Source: Anaerotruncus sp.
GTDB lineage: Bacteria > Bacillota > Clostridia > Oscillospirales > Acutalibacteraceae
Length of the DNA: 64,000 bases
Assembly (NCBI GenBank): GCA_022009795.1
Contig: CP091724.1
Span: forward strand, 248,001-312,000
Direction of reading: 5' to 3'
In this document: positions 10,641-20,210 of the stretch, piece by piece
Layout: every line of letters starts with the position of its first letter
Position numbering within the stretch: the stretch's first letter is position 1
Translations under genes and position numbers: made by a program
Notes under the pieces: generated by a model
What the model was told of the DNA's origin: nothing
The model's input: only the letters and a program-made list of their open reading frames with translations
Database searches by the model: none

Positions 10641-11893
10641 TCGGAATATAAAATGTTTTTGCGGCGGAAAGCAGATTTGCACTGCTGTAAGCCTTGTATG
10701 TGTTTGAAGCCTCGGAAGCGGCTGCCTGCACATTTGCCATGTATTCGTGGCCGAATCTGTTTGAAGACGCGGGGTTTACATTAAATTTTTGCAAATAGCC
10801 CGTGTTTTGCGTGCTTGTGAAATTATTTGAAATGTATTTTGCGCCGTTGTAAATCGAACGATAAGGATTTGTCCACGGTCTGCCGTATTGCTCACCGAGC
10901 AAATCGCTGCGGATATAGCCCGTTAATGCTTTTCCGTTGTAATTTACTTTAACATAGCACCAAACATAACCGTCATTTTGCTTTTCGGTGGTTGAAATCA
11001 GCGTGGCACTTGTGTTTTTGGGCAGCTTGGCAAGGATCGTGCTTGAGGTGTTTGGCTGCGATCTTAAGCGCACATTGTCGGTGTTTGTTGCAAATCCGCT
11101 TGCGCCCGAAGAAGCCCATTTAAGCCCGTCCTCCGCGCCGGTGTTTGCGCCGATGTTATAGTAGTTGTAAATTCCGGGATATTTTGAATTTGTGCCGCTT
11201 GCGCCTGCCGCGGTGGGTGATTTTTCCGCCAACCTCCTGCACTATTTTCGATGCAAGAAAGTATGCCGAAAGTCCGCTGTATTTTGCCGCGTCCAAAATT
11301 GCCTGTGAATATTTTACTCCGTTCGGATAAGCTCGGCTTGTGTATTTTTGTGTGTTGCCGCTTGAATCCTTGTAGGATATGTATGAATTATACATCCATG
11401 TGTTTTGAATAATCGTTTCTATTCCCGCGGTTGTTTGGCCGCTCTCGTATGATGTGGATTCAAATTGAAAAATGTATTTTTCGTCAAGAAAATTAAGCGG
11501 GTTCATATAGTATTTAACCGCCGCTTCGGAGGCGGAAACCCAGGTCTTTCCCTCGCGGATAACATAGCTGCCGTTTACATAGCAATCGGAGCAGCGGCAC
11601 AAATAGCCTTTTGCTTCGTTTGATTCCGTTTTTTGAATAAGCTGCTGGCTGTGCTTTTTTCGCTCGCTTGAAACGGCTTCATCAAGGCTAAGATTTGTTT
11701 CCAGCGGCACGAAATTCCAATTCGGATATTTACTGTGCAGCTTTGAAAGCGCAGCTATGTAGGATGAAGTAAAGCCCGCCTTTGCAAGGCTTGCTTCGTA
11801 GTCGCCGGCAAAGCTCGTGCCGGGAATAAACAGCGCCGAAACCGCCATTACAGTTGCAAGCAGCAGGCTTGAAAGCTTTTTGAGTTTTTTCAT
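8431..11893 (-). CDS. secreted glucosaminidase with SH3 domain and four tandem FN3-like repeat units, frameshifted
   Basis: The restored protein is about 1150 residues. A signal peptide (MKKLKKLSSLLLATVMAVSA) leads into a GH73-like beta-N-acetylglucosaminidase domain marked by LDAAKYSGLSAYFLASKIVQ and YPGIYNYYNIGA. A bacterial SH3 domain (VRLRSQPNTSSTIL ... YIRSDLL) follows. The rest consists of four near-identical units, each with two FN3-like modules. The protein probably cleaves peptidoglycan glycan strands at the cell surface during growth or separation. Start ATG 11893 follows GGAGG. Corrections are needed near 11228, 10178, 10085, 10025, 9035 and 8760. The tail is KIYSDFTAPILPE. No LPXTG or surface anchor is visible, so attachment may come from the repeats. 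Confidence 0.85.
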
Positions 11894-11989
11894 GTGTTAT
11901 CCTCCGTTATTGCAGATGCGAATTGAGTTATATTATATGTGCTTCAGGTGTGTTTTGCGCTTTTGCACAAAGTACGCCACTGTAATTAC

Positions 11990-12018
11990 ATTATAATAAA
12001 AAGGATGTTGTTTGTCAA
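11990..12018 (-). promoter_or_regulatory. SigA-type promoter of the glucosaminidase gene
   Basis: On the minus strand TTGACA (12018-12013) and TATAAT (11995-11990) are separated by exactly 17 bases, a perfect match. The leader to the ATG is about 90 nt. Confidence 0.85.
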
Positions 12019-12096
12019 CAAAGGGGAAAGCATTTACAAAAGAACATAATAATGAAAATATTTGTTAAAAAAATAGTAAAAAAAATGTGAACTGTG

Positions 12097-12125
12097 TTGA
12101 CGGTTCAATTTGCCTTGTGTATAAT
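12097..12125 (+). promoter_or_regulatory. SigA-type promoter of the XRE regulator gene
   Basis: TTGACG, a 17-base spacer and TATAAT. It faces away from the glucosaminidase promoter about 80 bases upstream. Confidence 0.85.
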
Positions 12126-12161
12126 AATCACATAAATGCACACATGAGGAGGAGTGATTCC

Positions 12162-12545
12162 ATGCATGCAAAGTCGGACTTGGCTTTAAGGCTTAAATTG
12201 CTTAGGAAAGAGAGAGGGTTAACCTCCGATCAAGTGGCAGAGGCAGTAGGTGTTAAAAGCGCTACGTACCGCCGCTATGAAATAGATACGAAGCCGAAGG
12301 ACAGTATTTACCTTGCCCTTGCGGATTTTTTCGGCGTTACGGTTGATTTTTTAATGAGCGGCAAGGTGCCGAAATCGGAATATCGCCTTGCGGATGGCAG
12401 TATGTACAGAAGCAGCTGTGAAATCATGGAGCTTTCCGACAGAGAAGCGGCTTTTGTCAGCAAATTGCGCGGCCTTTCGCAGGAGGATTGCGATGAAGTT
12501 ATGAAATTTATCGAATGGAAAAAATCTCAAAGCGGCACAAAATGA
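12162..12545 (+). CDS. XRE-family transcriptional regulator
   Basis: A 127-residue protein with an N-terminal helix-turn-helix of the XRE/Cro type (ALRLKLLRKERGLTSDQVAEAVGV, then TYRRYEIDTKPK and LALADFFGVTVDFL). The remaining 50 residues show no known domain and may mediate dimerisation. ATG 12162 is chosen because AGGAGG (12147-12152) lies 9 bases upstream; the longer frame starts before the promoter -10 and cannot be transcribed. It is intact. It sits between divergent promoters and directly before the ABC transporter, so it could control either, or itself. Confidence 0.88.
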   Translation: MHAKSDLALRLKLLRKERGLTSDQVAEAVGVKSATYRRYEIDTKPKDSIYLALADFFGVTVDFLMSGKVPKSEYRLADGSMYRSSCEIMELSDREAAFVSKLRGLSQEDCDEVMKFIEWKKSQSGTK

Positions 12546-12553
12546 TTTTTTTG

Positions 12554-12581
12554 TTGACAGATATGCCCTTTATGGTATAAT
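12554..12581 (+). promoter_or_regulatory. SigA-type promoter of the ABC transporter operon
   Basis: TTGACA and TATAAT with a 16-base spacer, starting 9 bases after the regulator stop. AGGAGG precedes the ATG at 12624. Confidence 0.85.
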
Positions 12582-12623
12582 TATTAACAAAGTAATATAA
12601 TTTTTTTATAGGAGGAAATCATT

Positions 12624-13641
12624 ATGAAATATGCAAAAAAAGCTGTTTGCGGTTTTTGCTTTCCGTGCTTCTTATTGCGGCTGCTTTTTGCGGGCTGTTC
12701 CGCAAGCGGCAAGGATTCGGGCGGTAGCACCTCTGGCAAAAAAAGTTGCGATTTTTGCAATATATGCCGCATTCAAGCCTTGATAATTGCACACAGGGTG
12801 TTAAAAACGCGCTCGATGCGGCAGGTATCGCATATGATGTTCAAATCGGTTCAAGCGGCAGCGCAGACACGGATTGCCAAAAGCTATGCGGAGCAAATGG
12901 CATCTTCCGGCAATTATTCGACAATTATTGCCGTTGCAACTCCCGCTGCGGTAAGCGCTTATTCGGCCGTTCGCAATGCTTCATCCGATATTCCGGTTAT
13001 CTTTTTGCGCGGTTTCCGATCCCGTTTCGGCAGGTCTTGTAAATTCACTTGACGCACCAGGTAATAATTGCACGGGCACAGCCGACGCGGTTGATATCGC
13101 GGGCCAGGTTCAGCTTATCAAAACCATGCAGCCGAATATTAAAAATCTCGGCGTTATCTATACCACAACCGAGGCTAATTCAATCAGCCAGCTTGCAACT
13201 CTTAAAGCAGAGTGCGAGGCAAACGGAATAAATCTTGTTCAAAAGGGCATCAATGAGGCTTCCGAGCTTCAGGCTGTTGCCGTGTCCCTTGTGAATGAGG
13301 TGGATGCCATCACAAATTTAACCGACAATAATGTTGTTGATAATATGAGCGTTGTTCTTGAGCAGGCAAATCAAAAGGGCATTCCGATTTACGGCTCCGA
13401 AATCGAGCAGGTTAAAAAAGGCTGCCTTGCTTCGGCTTCAATAGATTATGTTGCTCTCGGTGAAAAAACAGGCCAAATCGCTGTTGACGTCCTCGGCGGT
13501 AAATCGGCGGCAACATATCCGGTTGTTACCGTTTCGGATTCGTTCCTTGTTGTTAATCCCGATGTTGCTTCAACTCTCGTCATCACAATTCCAGCAGAGC
13601 TGAATGACGCCGAAAAAGTTTCAACTTCCGCCGCGCAATAA
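12624..13641 (+). CDS. ABC transporter substrate-binding lipoprotein (TrpX-like, COG2984), frameshifted
   Basis: After correction the protein (about 338 residues) has a lipoprotein signal ending FAGC at the lipobox, then a type I periplasmic-binding fold of the PF04392 family: KKVAILQYMPHSSLDNCTQGV, SDPVSAGLV, LGVIYTTTEANS, YGSEIEQVKKGCLAS and YVALGEKTGQIAVDVL. In streptococci this family includes the tryptophan-binding protein TrpX; other members take up unidentified ligands. Four single-base shifts (near 12640-12700, 12750, 12880, 13010) divide it. It is the first gene of an operon with a permease and an ATPase. No T-box or amino-acid riboswitch was seen in the 40-nt leader, so the ligand stays open. 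Confidence 0.85.
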
Positions 13642-13678
13642 TTGCCCGGCGTCGGTCGGCACATATTTAAATTGTTCG

Positions 13679-13704
13679 TCGGCACGCAATTTTTTGCGTG
13701 CCGA
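13679..13704 (+). terminator. intercistronic hairpin after the binding-protein gene
   Basis: TCGGCACGCAA and TTGCGTGCCGA form an 11-base perfect stem with a TTTT loop. Only a weak T-rich tract follows, so it may stabilise the binding-protein mRNA or partly terminate, giving more binding protein than permease. Confidence 0.6.
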
Positions 13705-13766
13705 TTTGTGTGCTTTTATATGATCTTTAAAATAACGGGCTTTGCCCGCTAAGGTGATTTGTTATT

Positions 13767-14687
13767 ATGGAATTTATGAATATTCTGAAGGTTGTGCTTG
13801 AAGAGGGCTTTAAATATGCCATTTTGGCACTCGGCGTTTATCTCTCTTACAGCATTTTGGATTTCCCGGATCTTTCGGTGGACGGCACAATGCCGCTCGG
13901 CGCAATCGTTTCTGCAATTCTTATTTTGCACGGCGTTAATCCGTGGATAAGCCTTGTGGTTGCGTTTGCATGCGGGCTCGCCGCAGGCTGCTTAACGGGG
14001 CTTTTGCATGTTAGGCTTAAGCTTCAGCCCCTGCTTTCGGGAATTTTGGTTTACACGGTGCTGCTTTCGATAAATCTTGTGCTGGTTAAGTTTGGCACGG
14101 GCGGTCAGTCTATAGCCTCCACCTTCGGCAAGGATAATGTATTTAACAGCGGCGTTGCAAATGTGTTGCCGTCAAATATCGGCGGCCTTAATGTGAGAAA
14201 GCTTATCGTGCTTTTCATATTTGTTGTGCTCATTAAAATACTTATCGATCTTTATCTTAAAACAAAATCCGGCATGCTGCTGCGCGCCACCGGCTCAAAT
14301 CAGCAGTATGTTGTTATGCTTGCAAGAAATCCCGGCGCTTCAAAAATCTTAGGCCTTGCAATCGGAAACGGACTTGCGGCCCTCAGCGGCGCAGTTGTTG
14401 CGCAAAGCACGGAATCCGCAAACACGCAAATGGGCGTGGGCATGGTTGTGTTTGGGCTTTCAAGCGTTATAATCGGGCTTTCACTCTTTAAGCGCGTCGG
14501 CTTCATGAAAGCCACAACAATGGTTATTCTCGGCACGGTTATTTATAAAGCCTGCCTGCAAATCGCCGTTGTTATCGGCCTTCCGAGCGATTATAATAAG
14601 CTGCTGATGGCAGTGCTTTTTGTGGTTGCTCTTCTTTTCGGCAAAACAGGAAAAATAAAGCTTAAAAGGAGGGAAAAGAATGCTTGA
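13767..14687 (+). CDS. ABC transporter permease (TrpY-like, COG4120)
   Basis: A 306-residue integral membrane protein of the LivH/BPD_transp_2 group with eight or nine hydrophobic segments. Family marks are ILDFPDLSVDGTMPLGA near the N-terminus and RATGSNQQYVVMLARNPGASKI in the cytoplasmic coupling loop. The frame is intact. Its stop overlaps the ATPase start by 8 bases. It forms the channel of the transporter encoded by the three-gene operon. Confidence 0.88.
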   Translation: MEFMNILKVVLEEGFKYAILALGVYLSYSILDFPDLSVDGTMPLGAIVSAILILHGVNPWISLVVAFACGLAAGCLTGLLHVRLKLQPLLSGILVYTVLLSINLVLVKFGTGGQSIASTFGKDNVFNSGVANVLPSNIGGLNVRKLIVLFIFVVLIKILIDLYLKTKSGMLLRATGSNQQYVVMLARNPGASKILGLAIGNGLAALSGAVVAQSTESANTQMGVGMVVFGLSSVIIGLSLFKRVGFMKATTMVILGTVIYKACLQIAVVIGLPSDYNKLLMAVLFVVALLFGKTGKIKLKRREKNA

Positions 14688-15455
14688 TCTCGTTGATATA
14701 ACAAAGCGTTTTAATGCCGGCACTCCCGATGAATCCACGGTGTTTGATAATTTTTAAATTTTAAGGTAAACGCGGGCGAATTTGTTTCCGTTATCGGCTC
14801 AAACGGCAGCGGCAAAACAACTATGCTCAATCTTATCTGCGGCTCCTATAAGCCGGACGGCGGAAACATTCTTTTTGACGGCAAGGATATCACAAACATC
14901 TCCGAATTCAAAAGAGCAAAAATAATCGGCCGTGTTTTTCAGGATCCGAAGGCAGGCACCTGCCCGGATTTAACAATCCTTGAAAATATGGCGCTTGCAG
15001 ATAATAAAAATAAGCCCTTCGGTCTCGGCAAATGCGTTAACAAAAAAAGAATAGATTACTATAAATCCCTGCTTGAACAATGCGAAATGGGGCTTGAGGA
15101 CAGACTCGGCGTTCAGGTTGGCACGCTTTCGGGCGGCCAGCGCCAGGCTCTTGCGCTTATCATTGCAAATATGACGAATATTAAGCTGCTTATTCTTGAC
15201 GAGCATATTGCGGCGCTTGACCCCAAATCCTCCGAAAGAGTAATGATGCTCACGGATAAACTTGTGAAAGCAAACGAAATCACCACGCTGATGGTAACTC
15301 ACAATTTGCGCTTCGCCGTGCAGTACGGCAATCGCCTTGTGATGATGCACGAGGGCAAAGCCGTGCTTGATATTAAAGGCGAGGAAAAGGAAAATGCCAG
15401 GGTTGAAGATTTGCTTGAAATATTTGATAAAATCAGTATCGAAAAGGGAAATTGA
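14680..15455 (+). CDS. ABC transporter ATP-binding protein (TrpZ-like, COG1101), one frameshift
   Basis: About 257 residues. Walker A is GSNGSGKTT, the Q-loop region RVFQDPKAGT, the signature LSGGQRQ, Walker B LLILDEH, and the H-loop VTHN. Walker B is followed by HIAALDP rather than the usual PTAALDP. ATG 14680 follows AGGAGGG and overlaps the permease stop. One extra base in the T-run near 14752 splits the first 25 residues from the rest. It powers import of the ligand bound by the lipoprotein at 12624. Confidence 0.9.
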
Positions 15456-15457
15456 TT

Positions 15458-16054
15458 ATGAATCTTGATGAGATTCTTCATTCGGGCGAGCTTTATGATC
15501 CCGGGGATGATGAAATTATGCAGGCTCAGCGCCAATGCATGGAAAAGCTTTATGATTTCAATGCCACGCGCCCATCTCAGCTTGAGGAAAGAACACGCCT
15601 TTTAAAGGAAATGCTTGCCGAATGCGGCGAGGGCTGCTATATTGAGCCTCCGCTGCGCACGGTTTGGGGCGGCAGAAATGTTCATTTCGGCGATTATGTT
15701 TATGCCAATTTCAATCTCGGCTTGGTGGATGATACCAACATTTATGTCGGCAGTCACACTATGATAGGGCCGAATGTAACGATTGCAACGGCGGGGCATC
15801 CTATTATTCCATGCCTTCGCGAGCAGGGAATTCAATACAATGCCGAGGTACGAATCGGCAAAAACTGCTGGATCGGCGCGGGCGTTGTTATAGTTCCGGG
15901 TGTAACCGTTGGCGATAATACGGTTATCGGCGCGGGCAGTGTTGTAACAAAGGATATTCCGGCAAATGTGGTTGCCGTCGGCAATCCGTGCCGCGTTATG
16001 CGCCCGATTTCGGAGCATGATAAGGAATATTATTTCAAAGATAAAAAAAGATAG
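15458..16054 (+). CDS. sugar O-acetyltransferase (maltose/galactoside acetyltransferase, LacA/Maa type)
   Basis: An intact 198-residue left-handed beta-helix acetyltransferase with hexapeptide repeats. It has the N-terminal Mac domain (MQAQRQCMEKLYDFNATRP), the catalytic ATAGHPIIP histidine, and the IGKNCWIGAGVVIVPGVTVG coils. It transfers acetyl from acetyl-CoA to a sugar hydroxyl. It starts 2 bases after the ABC ATPase stop, so it is probably translated from the same mRNA, although the functional link is unclear. ATG 15458 is chosen over TTG 15452. Confidence 0.92.
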   Translation: MNLDEILHSGELYDPGDDEIMQAQRQCMEKLYDFNATRPSQLEERTRLLKEMLAECGEGCYIEPPLRTVWGGRNVHFGDYVYANFNLGLVDDTNIYVGSHTMIGPNVTIATAGHPIIPCLREQGIQYNAEVRIGKNCWIGAGVVIVPGVTVGDNTVIGAGSVVTKDIPANVVAVGNPCRVMRPISEHDKEYYFKDKKR

Positions 16055-16157
16055 ATTGGCAAAAAAATTCAACAAATAATTTCAACATACATAAGATTGC
16101 TTGTGCACAATGTACTAAAAAAAATAATTAAATATTATAAAAATCTGCTCATAGATT

Positions 16158-16203
16158 AAATGCCTCCTTTAAACTATAATTGATTATAGGGAAGGAGGCA
16201 TTT
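16158..16203 (+). promoter_or_regulatory. hairpin containing the gdhA Shine-Dalgarno sequence
   Basis: AAATGCCTCCTT (16158-16169) pairs perfectly with AAGGAGGCATTT (16192-16203), and an inner CTATAAT/ATTATAG stem (16174-16189) extends it. The 3' arm contains the AAGGAGG ribosome site and is followed by T residues and the ATG at 16208. It can act as a terminator of the upstream operon, as an SD-masking element, or both. A TATAAT at 16175-16180 lies in the loop. Confidence 0.75.
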
Positions 16204-16207
16204 TTTT

Positions 16208-17563
16208 ATGAATGCTTATATAGACAGTGTTATAAAAACGGTTGAAAGGCGTGATAACGCCAAGCCGGAATATATTCAGGCGGTTAAAGAAACCTTTGGT
16301 TCGCTCGAAAAGGTTATTGAGGCTCATCCCGAATATGTTGATGATGATTTGCTCACCAGAATGGTGGAGCCGGACAGACTTATCACCTTCAGAATCGCAT
16401 GGGTGGACGATCAGGGAAAAACCAGGATAAACAGAGGCTATCGTGTTCAGTTCAACTCCGCAATCGGTCCTTATAAAGGCGGTTTGCGCTTTCATCCCAG
16501 CGTTAATTCAAGTATAATGTATTTTCTCGGCTTCGAGCAAACCTTCAAAAATTCACTCACGGGGTTACCCATGGGCGGCGCAAAGGGCGGCTCGGATTTT
16601 GACCCGCGCGGTAAAAGCAAGGGTGAAATTATGCGCTTTTGCCAGGCTTTTATGACGGAGCTTTACAGGCATATAGGCCCGAATATCGATGTTCCCGCCG
16701 GCGATATCGGTGTGGGCTCAAGAGAAATAGGCTTCCTTTTCGGTCAATATAAAAGAATTACGGATGCTTTTGAAAACGGTGTTATCACCGGCAAGGGCAT
16801 TTCTTACGGCGGTTCGCTTATTCGTCCCGAGGCAACGGGCTTCGGCGCCGTATATTATTTATGCGAGGTTTTGAAGCATCAAAACGACACAATTAAGGGC
16901 AAAAGGGTTGCTCTTTCCGGCTTTGGCAATGTTGCTTGGGGCGCGGTTAAAAAGCTTAACGAGCTGGGTGCCGTACCGCTTACTATCAGTGGACCTACGG
17001 GTTATATTTATGATAAGGATGGCATTTGCACTCCCGAAAAAATCGATTACCTGCTTGAAATGCGCGCAAGCGGCAGAGACAGGGTGGAGGATTACAGCGA
17101 TAAATTCCCGTCTGCGGTATTCGTTCCCGGCGAAAGGCCTTGGGGAATTAAAGATGCGGATGTTATTATGCCGTGCGCAACGCAAAATGAAGTTTGCCTT
17201 GAGGATGCAAAGAAAATCGTTGAAAACGGCGTTAAATACTATATGGAAGTATCGAATATGCCCACAATGGCGGACGCTCAGGAATATCTTATCAAGGCAC
17301 CCGGTGTTATAGTTGCGCCGTCAAAAGCCGTTAATGCGGGCGGCGTTTGCGTATCCGGCCTTGAAATGAGCCAAAACAGCCAAAGGCTTTCGTGGACCGC
17401 CGAAGAGGTTGATTCAAAGCTTCATCACGCAATGGTCGATATACATAAACATTCCGTTGAAGCTGCCGAAAAATACGGCCTCGGCTATGATTTGGTTGCC
17501 GGCGCCAATATCGCGGGCTTTGAAAAGGTTGCCGAAGCGATGATGGCCCAGGGCATCTATTGA
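16208..17563 (+). CDS. gdhA: NADP-specific glutamate dehydrogenase
   Basis: An intact 451-residue hexameric-type glutamate dehydrogenase that makes glutamate from 2-oxoglutarate and ammonium. The PYKGGLRFHPSV substrate loop with its catalytic lysine, GGAKGG, DVPAGDIGVG, the Rossmann GFGNVAWGAVKKL and VAPSKAVNAGGV are all present. Length and motifs match the clostridial NADP enzyme. It is one of the few long genes here with no frame disruption. The ribosome site lies inside a hairpin just upstream, which may couple expression to the state of the transcript. Confidence 0.96.
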   Translation: MNAYIDSVIKTVERRDNAKPEYIQAVKETFGSLEKVIEAHPEYVDDDLLTRMVEPDRLITFRIAWVDDQGKTRINRGYRVQFNSAIGPYKGGLRFHPSVNSSIMYFLGFEQTFKNSLTGLPMGGAKGGSDFDPRGKSKGEIMRFCQAFMTELYRHIGPNIDVPAGDIGVGSREIGFLFGQYKRITDAFENGVITGKGISYGGSLIRPEATGFGAVYYLCEVLKHQNDTIKGKRVALSGFGNVAWGAVKKLNELGAVPLTISGPTGYIYDKDGICTPEKIDYLLEMRASGRDRVEDYSDKFPSAVFVPGERPWGIKDADVIMPCATQNEVCLEDAKKIVENGVKYYMEVSNMPTMADAQEYLIKAPGVIVAPSKAVNAGGVCVSGLEMSQNSQRLSWTAEEVDSKLHHAMVDIHKHSVEAAEKYGLGYDLVAGANIAGFEKVAEAMMAQGIY

Positions 17564-17603
17564 GTTGTTTTTTTTAAAATTTGCGTTTTTGATAATATAA
17601 AAT

Positions 17604-17623
17604 CACACGGCATATGCCGTGTG
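17604..17623. repeat. perfect 20-bp palindrome after gdhA
   Basis: CACACGGC-ATAT-GCCGTGTG is fully self-complementary. It lies 40 bases after gdhA and 17 before the glucosidase start. No T-run follows on the plus strand. It may be an operator for the glycosidase gene or a weak terminator of gdhA. Its 12-base centre recurs before purE (52609-52620). Confidence 0.7.
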
Positions 17624-17639
17624 TTCGTTGGAGAAGATT

Positions 17640-19556
17640 ATGGCTAAAATAACACCCGGCACAACTTTAAAAAGAAGCAATGAAAAAAACCCAATGGCAA
17701 AGGATATGCTCGAAAAAGCTTATGCTTGCACTTCGGCTGCCGACCGAAGCTCTTGAAAAGCCGGCAGTTGCCAATTTGAAATTGAGTGTGCTAACCACTT
17801 TTACACTCGGTCTGCTTGATAAAAAAACCGTGCAAACCATATGTAATATGTTTAATTTGGAGCAGGATGCAATCATCACCGATGAGGGCGTGCTTGAGCC
17901 GAAATGGTGGAAAAGAGGCAATTATTTACCAAATTTATCCACGCTCCTTTTACGACAGTAACGGCGACGGTATCGGCGATTTAAATGGCATAACCGAAAA
18001 GCTTGATTATCTGAAGGATTTGGGCGTAACGGCGATTTGGTGTTCGCCTTTTTATGATTCGCCAAACGATGATAACGGCTACGATATCCGCGATTACAAA
18101 AAAAGATTATGGCGGAATTCGGCACTATGGAGGATTTTTGATACCATGCTTGCCGAAATCCACAAGCGCGGCATGAAGCTTATAATCGATTTGGTTGTCA
18201 ATCACACTTCGGATGAGCACGAATGGTTTAAGGAAGCTTGCAAATCAAAGGATAATCCTTATCACGATTATTATATTTGGCAGGATGCAACGGATGCGGG
18301 TAAAAACCCCGCCGAATAACTGGATTTCGCTTTTTCCAGGGCCCCGCTTGGAATTATTATGAAAAATTTAATTCAGTGGGCAATGCACCTTTTCTCCAAA
18401 AAAAGCAAATGGATTTGAATTGGGAAAACGAAAATGTGCGAAACAGTGTTTATGAAATGATGCGCTGGTGGCTTGATAAGGGAATAGACGGCTTCAGGAT
18501 GGATGTTATCAACTTTATCAGCAAAACTCCCGGCTTGCCGGATGCCAATGCTTTCCTCGGAATTTTGACGGGTTATAAGGGCGCCGAGTATTATTTTTAC
18601 GGCCCGCGTTTGCATGAATATCTGCACGAAATGCGCGAAAAAAAGCATTCGGTGATTATGATGTTTACACTGTGGGCGAATGCGGCGGCGCAGGCATTGA
18701 AATGGATAAAATGCTCACTGCCGATTATCGCAAGGAGCTGGACACCGTTTTCAATTTCGATTTTCTTATAAATCAGGGCCACGATAAATACGACACCTTT
18801 GATTACAGCCTTTATAAGGTGATGCGGGAATTTGAAAAATTCCAAACAAGATACACAAATCACTGCTGGCCCGCCGTTTTCTTTGAAAATCACGACAACC
18901 CCAGAATCGTTACCAAGGTTGATAAAACGGATGCTTACAGAGAGGATATTTCAAAAATATGCGCTCTTATCGAAATGACCCTGCGAGGCACGCCGTATAT
19001 TTATCAGGGTCAGGAAATCTCAATGGGCAATGTTGATTTTAATTCTGCCGACGAACTAAATGATGTTGAGGCGGTAAATCTCTATAAAAAGCTTGTTGAA
19101 AAAGGCAAAAACAAAGAAAAAGCCTTTAAGCGCGCCGCCACGGGCACTCGCGACAACGCACGCAGTCCCTTCCAGTGGAGCGACAGCGAAAACGCAGGCT
19201 TCACAACGGGCAAGCCATGGCTTAAAATCAGCTCCGATTACAGACGCTATAATGCCGAGGATGAGCAAAACAGGGCAGACAGCGTTTTGAATTTTTATAA
19301 AAAAGCAATCGCTTTGCGCAAAAACACGCCTGCGCTTGTATACGGCGTGTTTAAAAGCATGGAACTTGCAAAGGAACCGCTTTATTGTTATTACCGTGAG
19401 TATAACGGCGAGCTTTATTATATTGAGCTGAATCTCGGCAAAAAGCTTGAAAAGCGACCGTGTGATGTTTCAAATTTTGATTTGCTTCTTTCCACAAGGG
19501 GCGGCACTTGCGATATGCTCAGGCCGTTTGAGGGCAATCTCTATAAAATCAAGTGA
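17640..19556 (+). CDS. GH13 alpha-glucosidase (oligo-1,6-glucosidase type) with N-terminal extension, frameshifted
   Basis: From about 17910 the restored protein is a typical 550-residue GH13_31 enzyme hydrolysing alpha-1,6 or alpha-1,4 oligosaccharides. Visible are WWKEAIIYQIYPRSFYDSNG, DLVVNHTS, the nucleophile region GFRMDVINF, the acid/base in YTVGECGG, FFENHDNPR, and a QWSDSENAGFT segment. No signal peptide, so cytoplasmic. Before it, in continuous frame and with its own GGAGAAG ribosome site, is a 90-residue helical stretch starting MAKITPGTTLK that I do not recognise. At least seven homopolymer shifts divide the gene (17672, 17715, 17912, 18105, 18312, 18400, 18648). Confidence 0.88.
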
Positions 19557-19566
19557 TAAATAATGC

Positions 19567-19595
19567 TTGACAATAAATAATTTATATATTATAGT
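19567..19595 (+). promoter_or_regulatory. SigA-type promoter of the rimP-nusA-infB operon
   Basis: TTGACA, a 17-base spacer and TATAGT. The leader to rimP is about 105 nt, with a GAGTG/CACTC hairpin near 19623-19645. Confidence 0.75.
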
Positions 19596-19704
19596 ATTAG
19601 CGTAAGATATAAACGAAAGGTGAGAGTGGCAGCAATGACGCACTCATATTATTGTTGGCGGTTTTTTTGCGAAATGCGGAAAATCCACCGGGAAAGGAGC
19701 AGAT

Positions 19705-20181
19705 ATGGCACAGAATATTTCCGATAAAGTGCTTGAAATCGTTAAGCCTTTTTGCCGATGAGCTTTCGCTGCAAATATGGGATATCGTGTTTAAAAAAAG
19801 AAGGCACGGATTGGTATTTGCGCATTTTCATCGATAAAGAGGGCGGCGTAAGCGTTGATGATTGCGTTGATTTAACGCACCTTATCACCGAGCCGCTTGA
19901 TGAGGCGGATCTTATTTCACATTCATACACTTTGGAGGTTTCTTCTCCCGGGATAGAGCGTGAGCTTAAAAAGGAAGAGCATTTCCTTAAATATATCGGC
20001 GCCGCCGTTATGATGCGCACCATTCGCCCGATAGACGGCGTTCGCGATTTTACCGGCACGCTCAAAAGCTATGACGGCGGCAAAATCACCGTTACGCTGC
20101 AGGATGGCAATGATATAACCGCGGATAAAAAAAGAAACATCCTATGTTAAGCTGGATGATTTTGATATAAATGATTTTTAA
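19705..20181 (+). CDS. rimP: ribosome maturation factor RimP, frameshifted
   Basis: About 157 residues. RimP binds the 30S subunit during maturation. Family stretches are LSLQIWDIVFKKEG, WYLRIFIDKEGGVSVDDC, LEVSSPGIERELK and TADKKETSYVKLDDFD. ATG 19705 follows GGAAAGGAG. Three extra bases (T-run near 19751, A-run near 19797, A-run near 20130) break the frame. An intact copy would be expected in a living cell, so I read these as sequence errors. First gene of the nusA-infB operon. Confidence 0.93.
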
Positions 20182-20210
20182 TAAATAACAGAAAGGTTGA
20201 TAGGAAAAAA

